Part shown: in pieces, positions 29,195-39,094 of the stretch | Numbering within the stretch: position 1 is the first letter of the stretch | How the letters are laid out: each line of letters starts with the position of its first letter | Assembly: GCF_018502485.1 (NCBI RefSeq) | Contig: NZ_CP075546.1 | DNA from: Methanospirillum purgamenti | GTDB taxonomy: Archaea; Halobacteriota; Methanomicrobia; Methanomicrobiales; Methanospirillaceae | DNA: 64,000 nt | Direction: 5' to 3' (one strand) | Position numbers and translations under genes: made by a program | Notes under the pieces: generated by a model | The model's input: the letters and a program-made list of their open reading frames with translations, nothing else | Told to the model about the DNA's origin: nothing | Databases searched by the model: none

Positions 29195-29446
29195 GTGACC
29201 GCCGAGCTGAACGTACTGAAACATGAGATGGTACCAGAACATAGTATCATGAGCGAAGAAGACGTAAAAACTCTTTTTGCTCGATACCAGATCGGACCTG
29301 AGCAATTGCCGAAGATTTATCATGATGATCCGGCAGTTTTAGCGATAGGGGCAAGAATTAGCGACGTTATCAAAATCGTCCGAAAAAGTATGACCGCCGG
29401 CCGTGCTGAAGCATACCGACTGGTTGTAAGGCGACCGAAAAAATAA
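29195..29446 (+). CDS. rpoH: RNA polymerase subunit H
   Basis: 83 aa from a GTG at 29195, which has GGGGGT 6 nt upstream; the upstream part of the longer open frame overlaps the tRNA trailer and lacks homology. Core motifs of archaeal RpoH (eukaryotic Rpb5 C-terminal domain): VLKHEMVPEHSIMSEEDV, then QLPKIYHDDPAVLAIGA and the ending GRAEAYRLVVRRP. It contributes to the jaw of the polymerase. First gene of the polymerase operon, 18 nt before rpoB2. Confidence 0.94.
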   Translation: MTAELNVLKHEMVPEHSIMSEEDVKTLFARYQIGPEQLPKIYHDDPAVLAIGARISDVIKIVRKSMTAGRAEAYRLVVRRPKK

Positions 29447-29464
29447 CCTTCCGGGGCTGATCTG

Positions 29465-31021
29465 TTGATAGACCTTAGTATACTTTCCCAGGCTTACTTT
29501 TCCCGTGAACATGTTGCCCGACATCAGTTAGACTCTTACAACCATTTTCTTATCAATAATCTTCAGAAGGTTGTTGATGAACAGCGTGTAATTGAAACTG
29601 ATATCGAAACACGAGGAAAAGGGAACGAACCGGTCTCTGTAGAACTTGGAGACCTGAAAATTTTAAAACCACTTGTCCGTGAAGCAGATGGATCTCAGTC
29701 TGAATTGTATCCTGGTGAAGCACGGCTTCGTAACATCACCTATGCAGCTCCGATTCAGTTAGATCTGACTCTTGTTCAGGGAGGAGTCAGACATGAACCG
29801 GTTACTGCAACAATTGGTCAACTTCCAATTATGGTGGGTTCTGTTGCGTGTAACCTGTATGGGATGACTGATGAGGAGCGGACATCACACGGAGAAGATC
29901 CGCTTGATCCAGGTGGCTATTTTATCGTAAATGGGACTGAGCGTGTCCTTATGACGCTCGAGGATCTTGCTTCAAACAAGATCATGACAGAATACACCGA
30001 GCGGTACAATGAACGTATTTATGTAGCGAAGGTGTTTTCACAGTTCCGTGGTTATCGAGCACTTGTAGTAGTTGAGCGGAACAGAAAAAATCTGCTTGAA
30101 GTAACCTTCCCGTCTGTTGCAGGTCATCTCCGTTTCGTTGATATGATGCGGGCACTTGGTATGACCAGTGATGCTGATGTTGTCCGTGCCGTCTCAACTG
30201 ATGAGGAAATACTCACCTTCATGATGCAGAATCTTGAGGAGAGTGAATGTGAAACTGTTGAGTGTGGAGTCATGTATGTCGGAAAAAAACTGGCTCCAAA
30301 TCAGACTCGTGACTATCAACGAAAACGTGCTGAATTTGTACTGGACAATTATCTGCTTCCCCATCTGAATTACCTGATGCCCCGGACTGTAAATGAGGAG
30401 GATGAAGAATGTATGAGAATTGTGCATTCTGTCCGGCTTGCAAAAGCACATTTCCTGGGCCGTATGGCAGAAGCATGTTTTGATCTGGTTCTGAATCGCC
30501 GGCGTATTGATGATAAGGATCATTACGCTAATAAGCGGCTCAAACTGGCAGGTGATCTGATGGAAGATCTGTTCCGTATTTCTCTGAACCGGTTGACCCG
30601 TGATGTCAAGTATCAGCTTGAACGTGCAAGTATGAGACATCGTGATCTTTCCATTGCGACAGCAGTACGTGCAGACGTATTAACCGAACGTCTCCTCCAT
30701 CCACTTGCAACAGGGAACTGGGTTGGTGGAAGAACTGGTGTATCACAACTTTTGGATCGTGTGGATCACATGAGTGTTCTCTCTCATTTACGAAGAGTAA
30801 TATCTCCTCTTTCCAGATCCCAGCCTCACTTCGAAGCTCGTGATCTGCATCCGACCCAATGGGGGCGTATCTGTCCGAGTGAAACTCCTGAAGGACCAAA
30901 TTGTGGTCTGGTGAAAAACTTTGCACAGATGGTTGAGATAAGCAAAGGTGTTCATTCTGATGAGGAAATTGTTCGCATGCTCTATGGAATGGGAGTAGAG
31001 AGAATCGGAGTTGAGATCTGA
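29465..31021 (+). CDS. rpoB2: RNA polymerase subunit B''
   Basis: 518 aa, N-terminal half of the archaeal beta-like subunit. The start is a TTG; just before it GGGGCTGATC resembles the full Shine-Dalgarno complement. It contains the protrusion and lobe, the fork/rifampicin-region equivalent near the C-terminus (GGRTGVSQLLDRVDHMSVLSHLRRV) and the conserved WGRICPSETPEGPNCGLVKN. The B''/B' split is normal for methanogens. The stop overlaps the rpoB1 ATG by one base. Confidence 0.95.
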   Translation: MIDLSILSQAYFSREHVARHQLDSYNHFLINNLQKVVDEQRVIETDIETRGKGNEPVSVELGDLKILKPLVREADGSQSELYPGEARLRNITYAAPIQLDLTLVQGGVRHEPVTATIGQLPIMVGSVACNLYGMTDEERTSHGEDPLDPGGYFIVNGTERVLMTLEDLASNKIMTEYTERYNERIYVAKVFSQFRGYRALVVVERNRKNLLEVTFPSVAGHLRFVDMMRALGMTSDADVVRAVSTDEEILTFMMQNLEESECETVECGVMYVGKKLAPNQTRDYQRKRAEFVLDNYLLPHLNYLMPRTVNEEDEECMRIVHSVRLAKAHFLGRMAEACFDLVLNRRRIDDKDHYANKRLKLAGDLMEDLFRISLNRLTRDVKYQLERASMRHRDLSIATAVRADVLTERLLHPLATGNWVGGRTGVSQLLDRVDHMSVLSHLRRVISPLSRSQPHFEARDLHPTQWGRICPSETPEGPNCGLVKNFAQMVEISKGVHSDEEIVRMLYGMGVERIGVEI

Positions 31022-32841
31022 TGATTACAACTCAGTCACGGGTATTTGTTGATGGAGCATTAATCGGACTTGTAGATGATCCAAAAGAACTGGTTGCAAA
31101 AATCCGGTCCATGCGTCGCCAGGGTGTCATTTCAACCGAGGTGAACTGCTCATACAAGGAATTTAATGGGGATATTATCATCCATACCGACCGTGGTCGG
31201 GCACGCAGACCTTTGATTGTGCTTGAAAATGGGATCCCTACCGTTCCTGATGAAGAAGTTCAAAAACTTAAAAATAAAGAGATCGTATTTACCGATCTCA
31301 TAAAAAAAGGTTATATTGAACTCATCGATGCAGAAGAGGAAGAAGATCTTCGGATTGCAATAAAGCCTGAAGATATTACTCCGAACCACACTCATCTTGA
31401 AGTTGATCCCTCGCTTATCCTGGGAATCGGTGCAGCTCATGTTCCATTCCCTGAACATAATGCATCTCCCCGTGTTACCATGGGGGCAGGAATGGTCAAG
31501 CAGGCACTTGGATTTGGCTGTGCAAATATGAAACTCCGGCCAGACACTCGTGGTCACCTGCTCCATTATGTACAAAAGCCTCTGGTATATACGCAGACTT
31601 CTGATGTGATTGGTTCAGATGACCGGGCTGCAGGACAGAACTTTGTTGTCGCTATCCTCTCCTACGAAGGATATAATATTGAAGATGCACTTATTTTCAA
31701 CAAAGCGTCCATAGACAGAGGTCTTGGCCGTTCACACTTTTTCAGAACATACGAAGGTGAGGAACGCCGATATCCGGGAGGTCAGATTGACAGGATTGAG
31801 GTTCCTGATGAGGAAGTGACGGGAGCTCATGGTTCAGATTATTATTCAAATCTGGATGATGATGGTATCATCAACCCTGAGACAGTTGTCAAAGAAAAAG
31901 ATGTAATCATCGGAAAGACTTCACCACCTCGTTTCCTCGAAGAACCAACTTCAGAACTAATAACTGTGGAAAAACGCCGTGATACATCCGTTACAATGCG
32001 GTCAAATGAACATGGTATTGTTGACACCGTTATCCTTACTGAAGGAGAGAACAACTCAAAACTTGTGAAGGTCCGAACCCGTGATCTTCGTGTTCCAGAA
32101 GTTGGTGACAAGTTTGCATCCCGGCATGGGCAGAAAGGAGTGGTTGGATTAATTACTCCATCTGTTGATATGCCCTTTACTGCCGGAGGTATGGTCCCGG
32201 ATCTTGTAATTAACCCACATGCAATCCCGTCTCGTATGACCATCGGTCATATGCTTGAGATGCTTGGAGGGAAAGTAGGATCTTTAGAAGGTCGTCGTAT
32301 CTCCAGCACTGCTTTTTCGGGAGAACGTGAAGAGAATCTTCGTGCATCACTGAAAAAGTTTGGATTCTCTCATACTGGCAGAGAAGCAATGTGGGATGGC
32401 ATCACCGGAAGACGGTTCTTTGCTGATATCTACGTTGGCGTTATTTACTATCAGAAACTTTACCACATGGTCTCATCCAAGATGCATGCCCGTTCCAGAG
32501 GTCCGGTTCAGGTGCTTACCCGTCAGCCGACAGAAGGTCGTGCCCGTGAAGGAGGTCTGCGTTTCGGAGAAATGGAGCGTGATGTCATGATTGGTCATGG
32601 TGCTGCCATGGCTCTCAAAGAGCGTCTGCTAGAAGAATCCGATAAGGTCACCGAATTCGTGTGTGCACGGTGTGGTATGGTAGCTATGCTTGATCGGAAG
32701 CAGAATATCACCCGTTGTCTGAATTGTGGCAGTGAAACAGACATTTACCCCGTTGAGATGTCATATGCATTTAAACTGCTCCTCGATGAGATGAAGAGTA
32801 TGACTATCGCTCCCCGTCTCAATCTTGAGGATGTTGTATAA
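31021..32841 (+). CDS. rpoB1: RNA polymerase subunit B'
   Basis: 606 aa, C-terminal half of the beta-like subunit. It includes the hybrid-binding region with GYNIEDALIFNKASIDRGL, the switch/wall motif KFASRHGQKGVVG, the GMVPDLVINPHAIPSRMTIG block, and a C-terminal zinc site CARCGMVAM...CLNCG in the clamp. Starts in a one-base stop/start overlap with rpoB2, so translation is probably coupled. Confidence 0.96.
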   Translation: MITTQSRVFVDGALIGLVDDPKELVAKIRSMRRQGVISTEVNCSYKEFNGDIIIHTDRGRARRPLIVLENGIPTVPDEEVQKLKNKEIVFTDLIKKGYIELIDAEEEEDLRIAIKPEDITPNHTHLEVDPSLILGIGAAHVPFPEHNASPRVTMGAGMVKQALGFGCANMKLRPDTRGHLLHYVQKPLVYTQTSDVIGSDDRAAGQNFVVAILSYEGYNIEDALIFNKASIDRGLGRSHFFRTYEGEERRYPGGQIDRIEVPDEEVTGAHGSDYYSNLDDDGIINPETVVKEKDVIIGKTSPPRFLEEPTSELITVEKRRDTSVTMRSNEHGIVDTVILTEGENNSKLVKVRTRDLRVPEVGDKFASRHGQKGVVGLITPSVDMPFTAGGMVPDLVINPHAIPSRMTIGHMLEMLGGKVGSLEGRRISSTAFSGEREENLRASLKKFGFSHTGREAMWDGITGRRFFADIYVGVIYYQKLYHMVSSKMHARSRGPVQVLTRQPTEGRAREGGLRFGEMERDVMIGHGAAMALKERLLEESDKVTEFVCARCGMVAMLDRKQNITRCLNCGSETDIYPVEMSYAFKLLLDEMKSMTIAPRLNLEDVV

Positions 32842-32855
32842 GGAGGAGAGAAACA

Positions 32856-35516
32856 ATGCCAAGTCCTAAACGGATCGGGAAGATTGAGTTTGGTCTCCTC
32901 TCCCCGAAAGAAATCAGACAGATGAGTGTCAGGAAGATCATTTGGGCTGATACCTATGATGATGATGGGTTCCCTTATCCCCAGGGTCTCATGGATCTAC
33001 ATCTTGGTGTGATTGATCCTGGTCTCCGGTGCAAAACCTGCAGTCAGAAAGCAGGAGAGTGTCCAGGACATTTTGGTCACATTGAACTTGCAAAGCCTGT
33101 CATTCATGTAGGATATACGAGACTAATCAGAAAACTGCTCCGTGTTACTTGTCGTGAGTGTGGACGTCTTCTCCTGTCTGATGAAGAGATTGAAAAGATC
33201 ATCGGACCTGAAGAAGAGATGGGTACTGACTCTGTCAGTGAAAAGGATGTTAAAAAGGAGCGTATATGTCCTCATTGTGGTGAGCAGCAGCTCAAGATTA
33301 ACTTCGAAAAACCCACCACTTTTGCAGAAATTACTACTGACGACCGGGGAAAGAAGGTAGAGAACAAACTTACCCCAGCAGATATCCGTGCTCGTCTTGA
33401 GAAGATTCCTGATGATGATCTGCAGAAACTTGGTATCATCGGGAGTGTTGCCCGTCCTGAATGGACTATTATGACTGTGCTTCCGGTCCCTCCGGTCACC
33501 ATGCGCCCATCCATTATCCTTGAGAATGGTCAGCGTTCTGAGGACGATTTGACTCATAAGCTCGTCGATATCATCAGGATTAATCAACGGTTCAAAGAAA
33601 ACCAGGATGCAGGAGCACCTCAGCTGATTATCGAAGATCTTTGGGAACTTCTGCAGTACCATGTGACCACCTATATAGATAACGAGGTCGCTGGTTGTCC
33701 GCCTGCACGTCACCGGTCTGGTCGTCCACTCAAGACTCTTTCCCAGCGTCTGAAAGGAAAAGACGGGCGTTTCAGAGGAAGTTTGTCTGGTAAGCGTGTG
33801 AACTTCTCATCCCGTACTGTCATCTCTCCGGATCCAAACCTCTCGGTCAATGAAGTAGGTATCCCACAGAAGATTGCAAATGAGATGACCATCCCTGTGC
33901 AGGTTACGGTCTTTAATATTGATGAACTCCGTCGGATCGTCAGGGTTGGGCCGGAACGTCCTAACCTTAAGGCGCCGTGTGGAGCAAATTACGTCATCAG
34001 ACCTGATAAGCGCCGTATTCGTCTGGTGAAAGGTACCGGAACTGATGACGGAAACCTTGACTTTGTAGCTGACCAGATAGAAGTCGGATGGATTGTTGAG
34101 CGTCATCTCCGTGATGGAGATATTGTGCTCTTTAACCGACAGCCATCTCTTCACCGCATGTCAATCATGGCCCATTGGGTCAGACTCATGGATGGCAAGA
34201 CATTCCGTCTGAATCCGGCAGTTTGTCCACCATATAACGCGGATTTTGATGGTGATGAAATGAACCTGCATATTCCGCAGACTGAGGAGGCCAGGGTTGA
34301 AGCGGCCATGCTTGCTGCGGTGCAGGAGAATATTCTTTCACCCCGCTTTGGTGGACCGATTATCGGGGGTATCCACGACCACATTTCTGGTATTTTCCTT
34401 CTGACACACACGCTCCGGTGGTTTACCAAGGAAGAAACCATTGATCTCCTGAAAAATAATAAAATTGATCGGTTGGGAGAACCAGGAAGAGTGGAGAACG
34501 GGATTTCATACTGGTCCAATAAACAGATCTTCTCCAAAATTCTCCCTGATGATCTGAACATGGTCTTCCGTGCATCATCCTGTAAAGGGTGTGACGAATG
34601 TCAGCGTATTGATTGTGAGCGTGATGCATATGTCCAGATCATTGATGGTGAGTTAACATCCGGAGTTATTGATAAGAAAGCAGTCGGTGCGTTCGATGGA
34701 GCCATCCTTCACCGTATTATCCGTCAGTATGGATATGCTCGTGCAGCACGGTTTATTGATGACATGACCCGGCTGTCTATCCGTGCAATTATGCATGACG
34801 GATTTACCTTTGCGATTGATGATGAAGATCTGTCAAAAAGCGATTACGGTCAGATACGGGAGGTTCTTGAACGTGCTGCTCAGGACGTTGAGCGTCGTAT
34901 TCAGATCTTTGAGGACGGTCAGCTAGAGCCCATGCCTGGCCGTACTCCGGAAGAAACCCTTGAGATGCAGATCATGCAGGTGCTCGGCAAAGCTCGTGAT
35001 AACACGGGAGAGATTGCCGGCCGACATCTTGGTCTGTCCAACTCTGCGGTTGTCATGGCTGTCTCTGGTGCCAGAGGTTCTATGCTGAACCTGACACAGA
35101 TGGCCGGTTGTGTTGGTCAGCAGGCAGTTCGTGGTGAGCGTATCATGAGAGGATACGAAGACCGGACTCTCCCTCACTTTAAGAAAGATGATCGGGGGGC
35201 AATGGCTCACGGATTTGTTATGAACAGTTACAAGTCCGGCCTGAACCCGACAGAATTCTTCTTCCATGCAATCGGAGGTCGTGAAGGTCTTGTGGATACT
35301 GCAGTCAGAACTTCACAGTCTGGTTATCTCCAGCGGCGGATGATTAATGCATTGCAGGATCTGAAAGTCGCATATGATATGACCGTCAGAACCACCGGAG
35401 GAAGAATTATCCAGTTCGAATATGGTGAAGACTCAACTGATCCAATGAAGAGTTCATTTGGTGAACCGGTGGATGTTGAAGGAATTGTGAGTAACATCCT
35501 CAAGGAGGAGATTTAA
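32856..35516 (+). CDS. rpoA1: RNA polymerase subunit A'
   Basis: 886 aa. AAGGAGGAG lies 8 nt before the ATG. N-terminal clamp zinc site CKTCSQKAGECPGHFGH (about 58-75), a second Cys pair CRECGRLLL...CPHCG, the bridge to the active centre with RQPSLHRMSIM, and the catalytic NADFDGDEMNLH, whose three Asp bind Mg2+. A further Cys group (SCKGCDECQRIDC) lies near 575. Length is normal for A'. The TAA overlaps the rpoA2 ATG. Confidence 0.97.
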   Translation: MPSPKRIGKIEFGLLSPKEIRQMSVRKIIWADTYDDDGFPYPQGLMDLHLGVIDPGLRCKTCSQKAGECPGHFGHIELAKPVIHVGYTRLIRKLLRVTCRECGRLLLSDEEIEKIIGPEEEMGTDSVSEKDVKKERICPHCGEQQLKINFEKPTTFAEITTDDRGKKVENKLTPADIRARLEKIPDDDLQKLGIIGSVARPEWTIMTVLPVPPVTMRPSIILENGQRSEDDLTHKLVDIIRINQRFKENQDAGAPQLIIEDLWELLQYHVTTYIDNEVAGCPPARHRSGRPLKTLSQRLKGKDGRFRGSLSGKRVNFSSRTVISPDPNLSVNEVGIPQKIANEMTIPVQVTVFNIDELRRIVRVGPERPNLKAPCGANYVIRPDKRRIRLVKGTGTDDGNLDFVADQIEVGWIVERHLRDGDIVLFNRQPSLHRMSIMAHWVRLMDGKTFRLNPAVCPPYNADFDGDEMNLHIPQTEEARVEAAMLAAVQENILSPRFGGPIIGGIHDHISGIFLLTHTLRWFTKEETIDLLKNNKIDRLGEPGRVENGISYWSNKQIFSKILPDDLNMVFRASSCKGCDECQRIDCERDAYVQIIDGELTSGVIDKKAVGAFDGAILHRIIRQYGYARAARFIDDMTRLSIRAIMHDGFTFAIDDEDLSKSDYGQIREVLERAAQDVERRIQIFEDGQLEPMPGRTPEETLEMQIMQVLGKARDNTGEIAGRHLGLSNSAVVMAVSGARGSMLNLTQMAGCVGQQAVRGERIMRGYEDRTLPHFKKDDRGAMAHGFVMNSYKSGLNPTEFFFHAIGGREGLVDTAVRTSQSGYLQRRMINALQDLKVAYDMTVRTTGGRIIQFEYGEDSTDPMKSSFGEPVDVEGIVSNILKEEI

Positions 35517-37477
35517 TGGAAGAGCTGAATATCCCCTCCGAAGCAGCAGCAGCGGTACTCCGCTATTTTGATGAACATAAAGTAAAAAAGAAATTTCCGG
35601 ATGATGTTCCAGAACACATTCGTGAAGTTCTCATCGAGATGGTAGAGTACCGGATGAAAGAAGAGGATGAGGAGGCAGAAGATACCATCGATGACCAGAT
35701 GTTCATCGCAAAGATGGAAGACCTCATCCATGCAGAAAAATTCTATGAATGGCTGATGGATAGTTTTACTCCCCTTGTTACCTCATCTGATGATGAAGAG
35801 GAGGTTGTTCTACCCCAGACCATAATTACTCCGACAGCTCGTCCACGGCTCACCACCCTTGATAAAAAAGCTATGGAAGTCAGGGAACACTTCTCTGATT
35901 ACCAGATGACGATAGAGAAGATCGGATCTATCCCTGAGCGGATCGAGAAGATCCTCAAGGATCGGATTAAGGATATCAAGCGGGATGAGAATCCGAATTT
36001 CAGACTGACCCAAAAACAATATACGGTCTTTTTGACTGATCTTCTTAAAAAGGGAGATTTTGAAGACTGGATTATGGAGACGTTCCCGCTTCCGGCTGAC
36101 ATGGAGCAGGAAGTCTTTACAGTTAGGAAGGTTGTTCCTGAAGAAGAGATCAAGATCCCTGACTGGGTAGACGCTACAGCCTTTGAGAGATTGAACCGGT
36201 TTGAGCAAGATAAATTCCGAGCATTACTCCGGGATCATCTCTCTTCTCTCAATGAACTTATAGAGCATCCACAGGTAACCCAGCGGATGTCAAAACGGTT
36301 TTTTGAGCTGATTGCAATCGGCCTCCCGCACCGGACCAATACAACCCTTGCCAAGATCATTATCGCAAGAGAGATAGATGGTCTGAATGATCCGACCCGG
36401 ATTGTTACAGATGAGCATTACTCCAAAATCCTGGCCCAGATGGTTAAGGAGTATAAGCATACCCGAATTGAGCCTTGTGAAGCAGTTGGTGTTGTTGCAG
36501 CCCAGTCAATTGGTGAGCCAGGCACCCAGATGACGATGCGTACCTTCCACTACGCGGGTGTCGCTGAAATTAACGTTACTTTAGGACTTCCCCGTCTGAT
36601 TGAGATCATGGATGCGAGGAAAGAACCCTCCACACCAACCATGACCATTTACCTCCGTGAGGGGTACTCAACCGACCGTGACAAAGCTCGGCAGGTATCC
36701 TGGCAGATTGAGGCTGCCCCGCTTCAGGAGTTTGGAGACATTACCACCGATATGGCAAACATGCAGATCGTGGTTCATGTCAACAAGGCTGTCTGTGAGA
36801 AACGAAAGATCTCTGTCCGGGAGATCCTGGAGATAGGACCTAAGAAGATCAAGGAACGAAGGCACTATCGTGACTTTGACTTTGAGACCAATGAATCTGA
36901 AGGCCTCCTAATATTCCTTCCAAAGGACCGGGGGAGCTATCAGAACCTGTTCCAGTTGAAAGAACATGTGAGAAATGTCATTGTCCAGGGTATTGATGAC
37001 ATCGAGCGTGTGGTGGTCAGGAAAGAGTCTGGGGAATATATCCTCTACACTGAAGGTTCCAACCTGAAAGATGTGTTTGCGATTCGGGGTGTTGATACAA
37101 CCAGGACCAGGACAAACAACATTAATGAAATTTCACAAGTTCTGGGAGTTGAAGCAGCCAGAAACGCCATCATCAATGAAGCACTTGCAACCCTTGGTGA
37201 ACAGGGTATCATGGTTGATGTGCGCCACATTATGCTGGTTGCAGATATGATGTGCATGGAAGGTGAAGTAAAGCAGATCGGACGTCACGGTATTGCCGGA
37301 GAAAAAGAATCAGTTCTTTCCCGTGCCGCATTTGAAGTGACCGTGAACCATCTCCTGGATGCAGCAGTAGCTCATGAGGCTGATATCCTCTGCGGTGTGA
37401 CTGAAAATGTTATTGTTGGTCAACCCATCCAGCTCGGAACAGGGGATGTTAAATTAGTAGTAAAGCAGAAAGTATAG
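35516..37477 (+). CDS. rpoA2: RNA polymerase subunit A'' with long N-terminal extension
   Basis: 653 aa, against roughly 380-400 in most archaea. The conserved A'' core begins near residue 319 (EPCEAVGVVAAQSIGEPG, then the trigger-loop region TQMTMRTFHYAGVAEINVTLGLPR) and runs to the usual end (NVIVGQPIQLGTG). Normally about 60 residues precede the core. Here residues 31-84 and 139-190 each resemble the module just before the core (270-320): each starts VPEH/IPER/LPHR and ends in a helix such as FYEWLMDSF or FEDWIMETF. The extension is charged and helical with acidic linkers. AAGGAGGAG precedes the ATG, so the long form is likely made. Confidence 0.95.
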   Translation: MEELNIPSEAAAAVLRYFDEHKVKKKFPDDVPEHIREVLIEMVEYRMKEEDEEAEDTIDDQMFIAKMEDLIHAEKFYEWLMDSFTPLVTSSDDEEEVVLPQTIITPTARPRLTTLDKKAMEVREHFSDYQMTIEKIGSIPERIEKILKDRIKDIKRDENPNFRLTQKQYTVFLTDLLKKGDFEDWIMETFPLPADMEQEVFTVRKVVPEEEIKIPDWVDATAFERLNRFEQDKFRALLRDHLSSLNELIEHPQVTQRMSKRFFELIAIGLPHRTNTTLAKIIIAREIDGLNDPTRIVTDEHYSKILAQMVKEYKHTRIEPCEAVGVVAAQSIGEPGTQMTMRTFHYAGVAEINVTLGLPRLIEIMDARKEPSTPTMTIYLREGYSTDRDKARQVSWQIEAAPLQEFGDITTDMANMQIVVHVNKAVCEKRKISVREILEIGPKKIKERRHYRDFDFETNESEGLLIFLPKDRGSYQNLFQLKEHVRNVIVQGIDDIERVVVRKESGEYILYTEGSNLKDVFAIRGVDTTRTRTNNINEISQVLGVEAARNAIINEALATLGEQGIMVDVRHIMLVADMMCMEGEVKQIGRHGIAGEKESVLSRAAFEVTVNHLLDAAVAHEADILCGVTENVIVGQPIQLGTGDVKLVVKQKV

Positions 37478-37488
37478 GGGTATCTGAT

Positions 37489-37776
37489 ATGGATTTCAAT
37501 ACATCGCTCAGGCGTGCAATTAAGACGGGGAAAGTAATCCTCGGTCAGAATGAAACAAAGGACAGCATTGAGAAGGGATCTGCAAAACTTGTAGTAGTTG
37601 CGGCAAACTGCCCTGTTGATTTTGCTGGTTATCTTGCAGGAAAAGACGGAGTAAAGACTTATACCTATGAAGGATCCGGCGTCCAGCTTGGTCGTGCCTG
37701 TGGTAAACCCTTCATGGTGAGCGCACTCTCAATTGAAGAGTCCGGTGACTCCGACATTCTTACCCTTTCCCGGTAA
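37489..37776 (+). CDS. rpl30e: Ribosomal protein L30e
   Basis: 95 aa, L7Ae/L30e fold: LRRAIKTGKVILGQNETKDSIEKG, the hydrophobic strand KLVVVAANCPVDFAGYL, and GVQLGRACGKPFMVSALSI. It sits between rpoA2 and nusA, its standard archaeal place. Its role is in the large ribosomal subunit. Confidence 0.94.
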   Translation: MDFNTSLRRAIKTGKVILGQNETKDSIEKGSAKLVVVAANCPVDFAGYLAGKDGVKTYTYEGSGVQLGRACGKPFMVSALSIEESGDSDILTLSR

Positions 37777-37785
37777 CGAGGCTGC

Positions 37786-38214
37786 ATGGGAGTAGTCCTG
37801 AATGAAGAAACAATCGCACTTATCGCCCAGTTTGAAAAAATCACCGGGGCAGGAAGTCGCGATGTTATTGATGACGGTGAAGATGATCGTCTCATTTTCA
37901 TAGTAAATCCCGGTGATATGGGATATGCGATTGGGAAAAAAGGCGTCAATATTAAAAAGGCATCAGAATCCTTCGGTAAAAGGATAGAGGCAGTGGAGTA
38001 TTCTGACGATCCAGCCCAGTTCATCAGGAACTGCTTTCATCCGGCTCAAGTGAAAGAGGTACAGTTTTCAGATTATCATGGGGATCAGATTGCTCATGTT
38101 GTTATCCGGGATGAAGATCGGGGACGGGCTATCGGGAAATCAGGAAAAAACCTGGTCCGAACAAAAATGCTCGCTCTCCGTGAACACGATATTCAGAATA
38201 TCATCATTGAATAA
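37786..38214 (+). CDS. nusA: NusA-like transcription factor
   Basis: 142 aa, short archaeal NusA consisting of two KH domains. The first has GDMGYAIGKKGVNIKKASESFG; the second has DEDRGRAIGKSGKNLVRTKMLA. Both carry the GxxG RNA-binding loop. Last gene of the polymerase operon here; the commonly following rps12, rps7 and elongation-factor genes are absent. Confidence 0.93.
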   Translation: MGVVLNEETIALIAQFEKITGAGSRDVIDDGEDDRLIFIVNPGDMGYAIGKKGVNIKKASESFGKRIEAVEYSDDPAQFIRNCFHPAQVKEVQFSDYHGDQIAHVVIRDEDRGRAIGKSGKNLVRTKMLALREHDIQNIIIE

Positions 38215-38286
38215 CCGGATTACCTGGGAATCATCCCACATTTTTCTTTCAAAATCTTGAAATAGGTAGCAGTAGGATTCTCTCAT

Positions 38287-39066
38287 ATGGCTCTTCATAT
38301 GAGAACATTGAAATGGGTCCTCTGCGGAGCACTTCTGGTTACAATAATCACTGGCTTTTCGTCAGGAACATCTGAAACCGGGGTTTTTCCCATACCTGTT
38401 GAGACTATTAAACCCCCCGCTAACCTGACAGTATCTGTTCAACTCAATCAGGAAGGGATGTATACAACCGCAGTTTTTAGAGGGGGTCATGGGCAAAGTC
38501 TGTTAAAGGAGATTCAGGTCGATGTAATCCATCCTGATGGTTCGAAGGACTCAGGAGCCATTGGAAATGTTGTTGGGGATTTTGTTACCTTGAGAGGATC
38601 AGGGTGTGGTGATCAGGTTGTTGGAACTGCTTATTTTAAAAACGGAATGAGTTACGTTGTTCTAAATGAAAAAATGCAATACATCCGGGGCATATGTCCA
38701 GCAGACTATTCAGAAACAATAGATCCGTGCGCTGAGATAGCAGCCTCTCCTGCATTAAAACCAGACCCTGTTCAGGAAATTCCGTTTAACAAGTCTGTTA
38801 TCATTCAGGTAAACCCTGATATCAGTACTATTGAGGTCCAGTTCCGAGGAGGATTTGGCCAAAACATGATCAAGACTTTACAGGTTACCCGGACAGGTCC
38901 GGATGGATCAAAAGAGACAATGGATCTTGGTCACAGTATTGGTGATGAGATAAATTTCAGAGCTACAAACAATTGTATGGATCGGGTATATGCTGACGTC
39001 TCATTCATAGATGGCACTATGTATCATTTCTATGATGAGGTAATTCACATAAGCAGGATGATATAA
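38287..39066 (+). CDS. Secreted protein with two tandem domains
   Basis: 259 aa (255 from a second ATG at 38299). Signal peptide LKWVLCGALLVTIITGFSSG. Two similar domains: about 50-135 (YTTAVFRGGHGQSLLKEIQVDVIHPDGSK... GCGDQVVGTAYFKNGMSYVV) and 170-255 (IEVQFRGGFGQNMIKTLQVTRTGPDGSK... NCMDRVYADVSFIDGTMYHF), each with FRGGxGQ and PDGSK. No membrane anchor. A perfect 8-bp inverted repeat (38282-38303) spans both start codons. Function unknown; beta-rich surface or exported protein. Confidence 0.78.
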   Translation: MALHMRTLKWVLCGALLVTIITGFSSGTSETGVFPIPVETIKPPANLTVSVQLNQEGMYTTAVFRGGHGQSLLKEIQVDVIHPDGSKDSGAIGNVVGDFVTLRGSGCGDQVVGTAYFKNGMSYVVLNEKMQYIRGICPADYSETIDPCAEIAASPALKPDPVQEIPFNKSVIIQVNPDISTIEVQFRGGFGQNMIKTLQVTRTGPDGSKETMDLGHSIGDEINFRATNNCMDRVYADVSFIDGTMYHFYDEVIHISRMI

Positions 39067-39094
39067 TCCTGAACTTTTTTTTAAAAAAAATTAG

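Noticed and set aside
29465..32841. Split of the RNA polymerase beta-like subunit as a mutation
   Set aside because: B''/B' and A'/A'' splits are normal in methanogens. The one-base overlap and conserved termini show separate genes.
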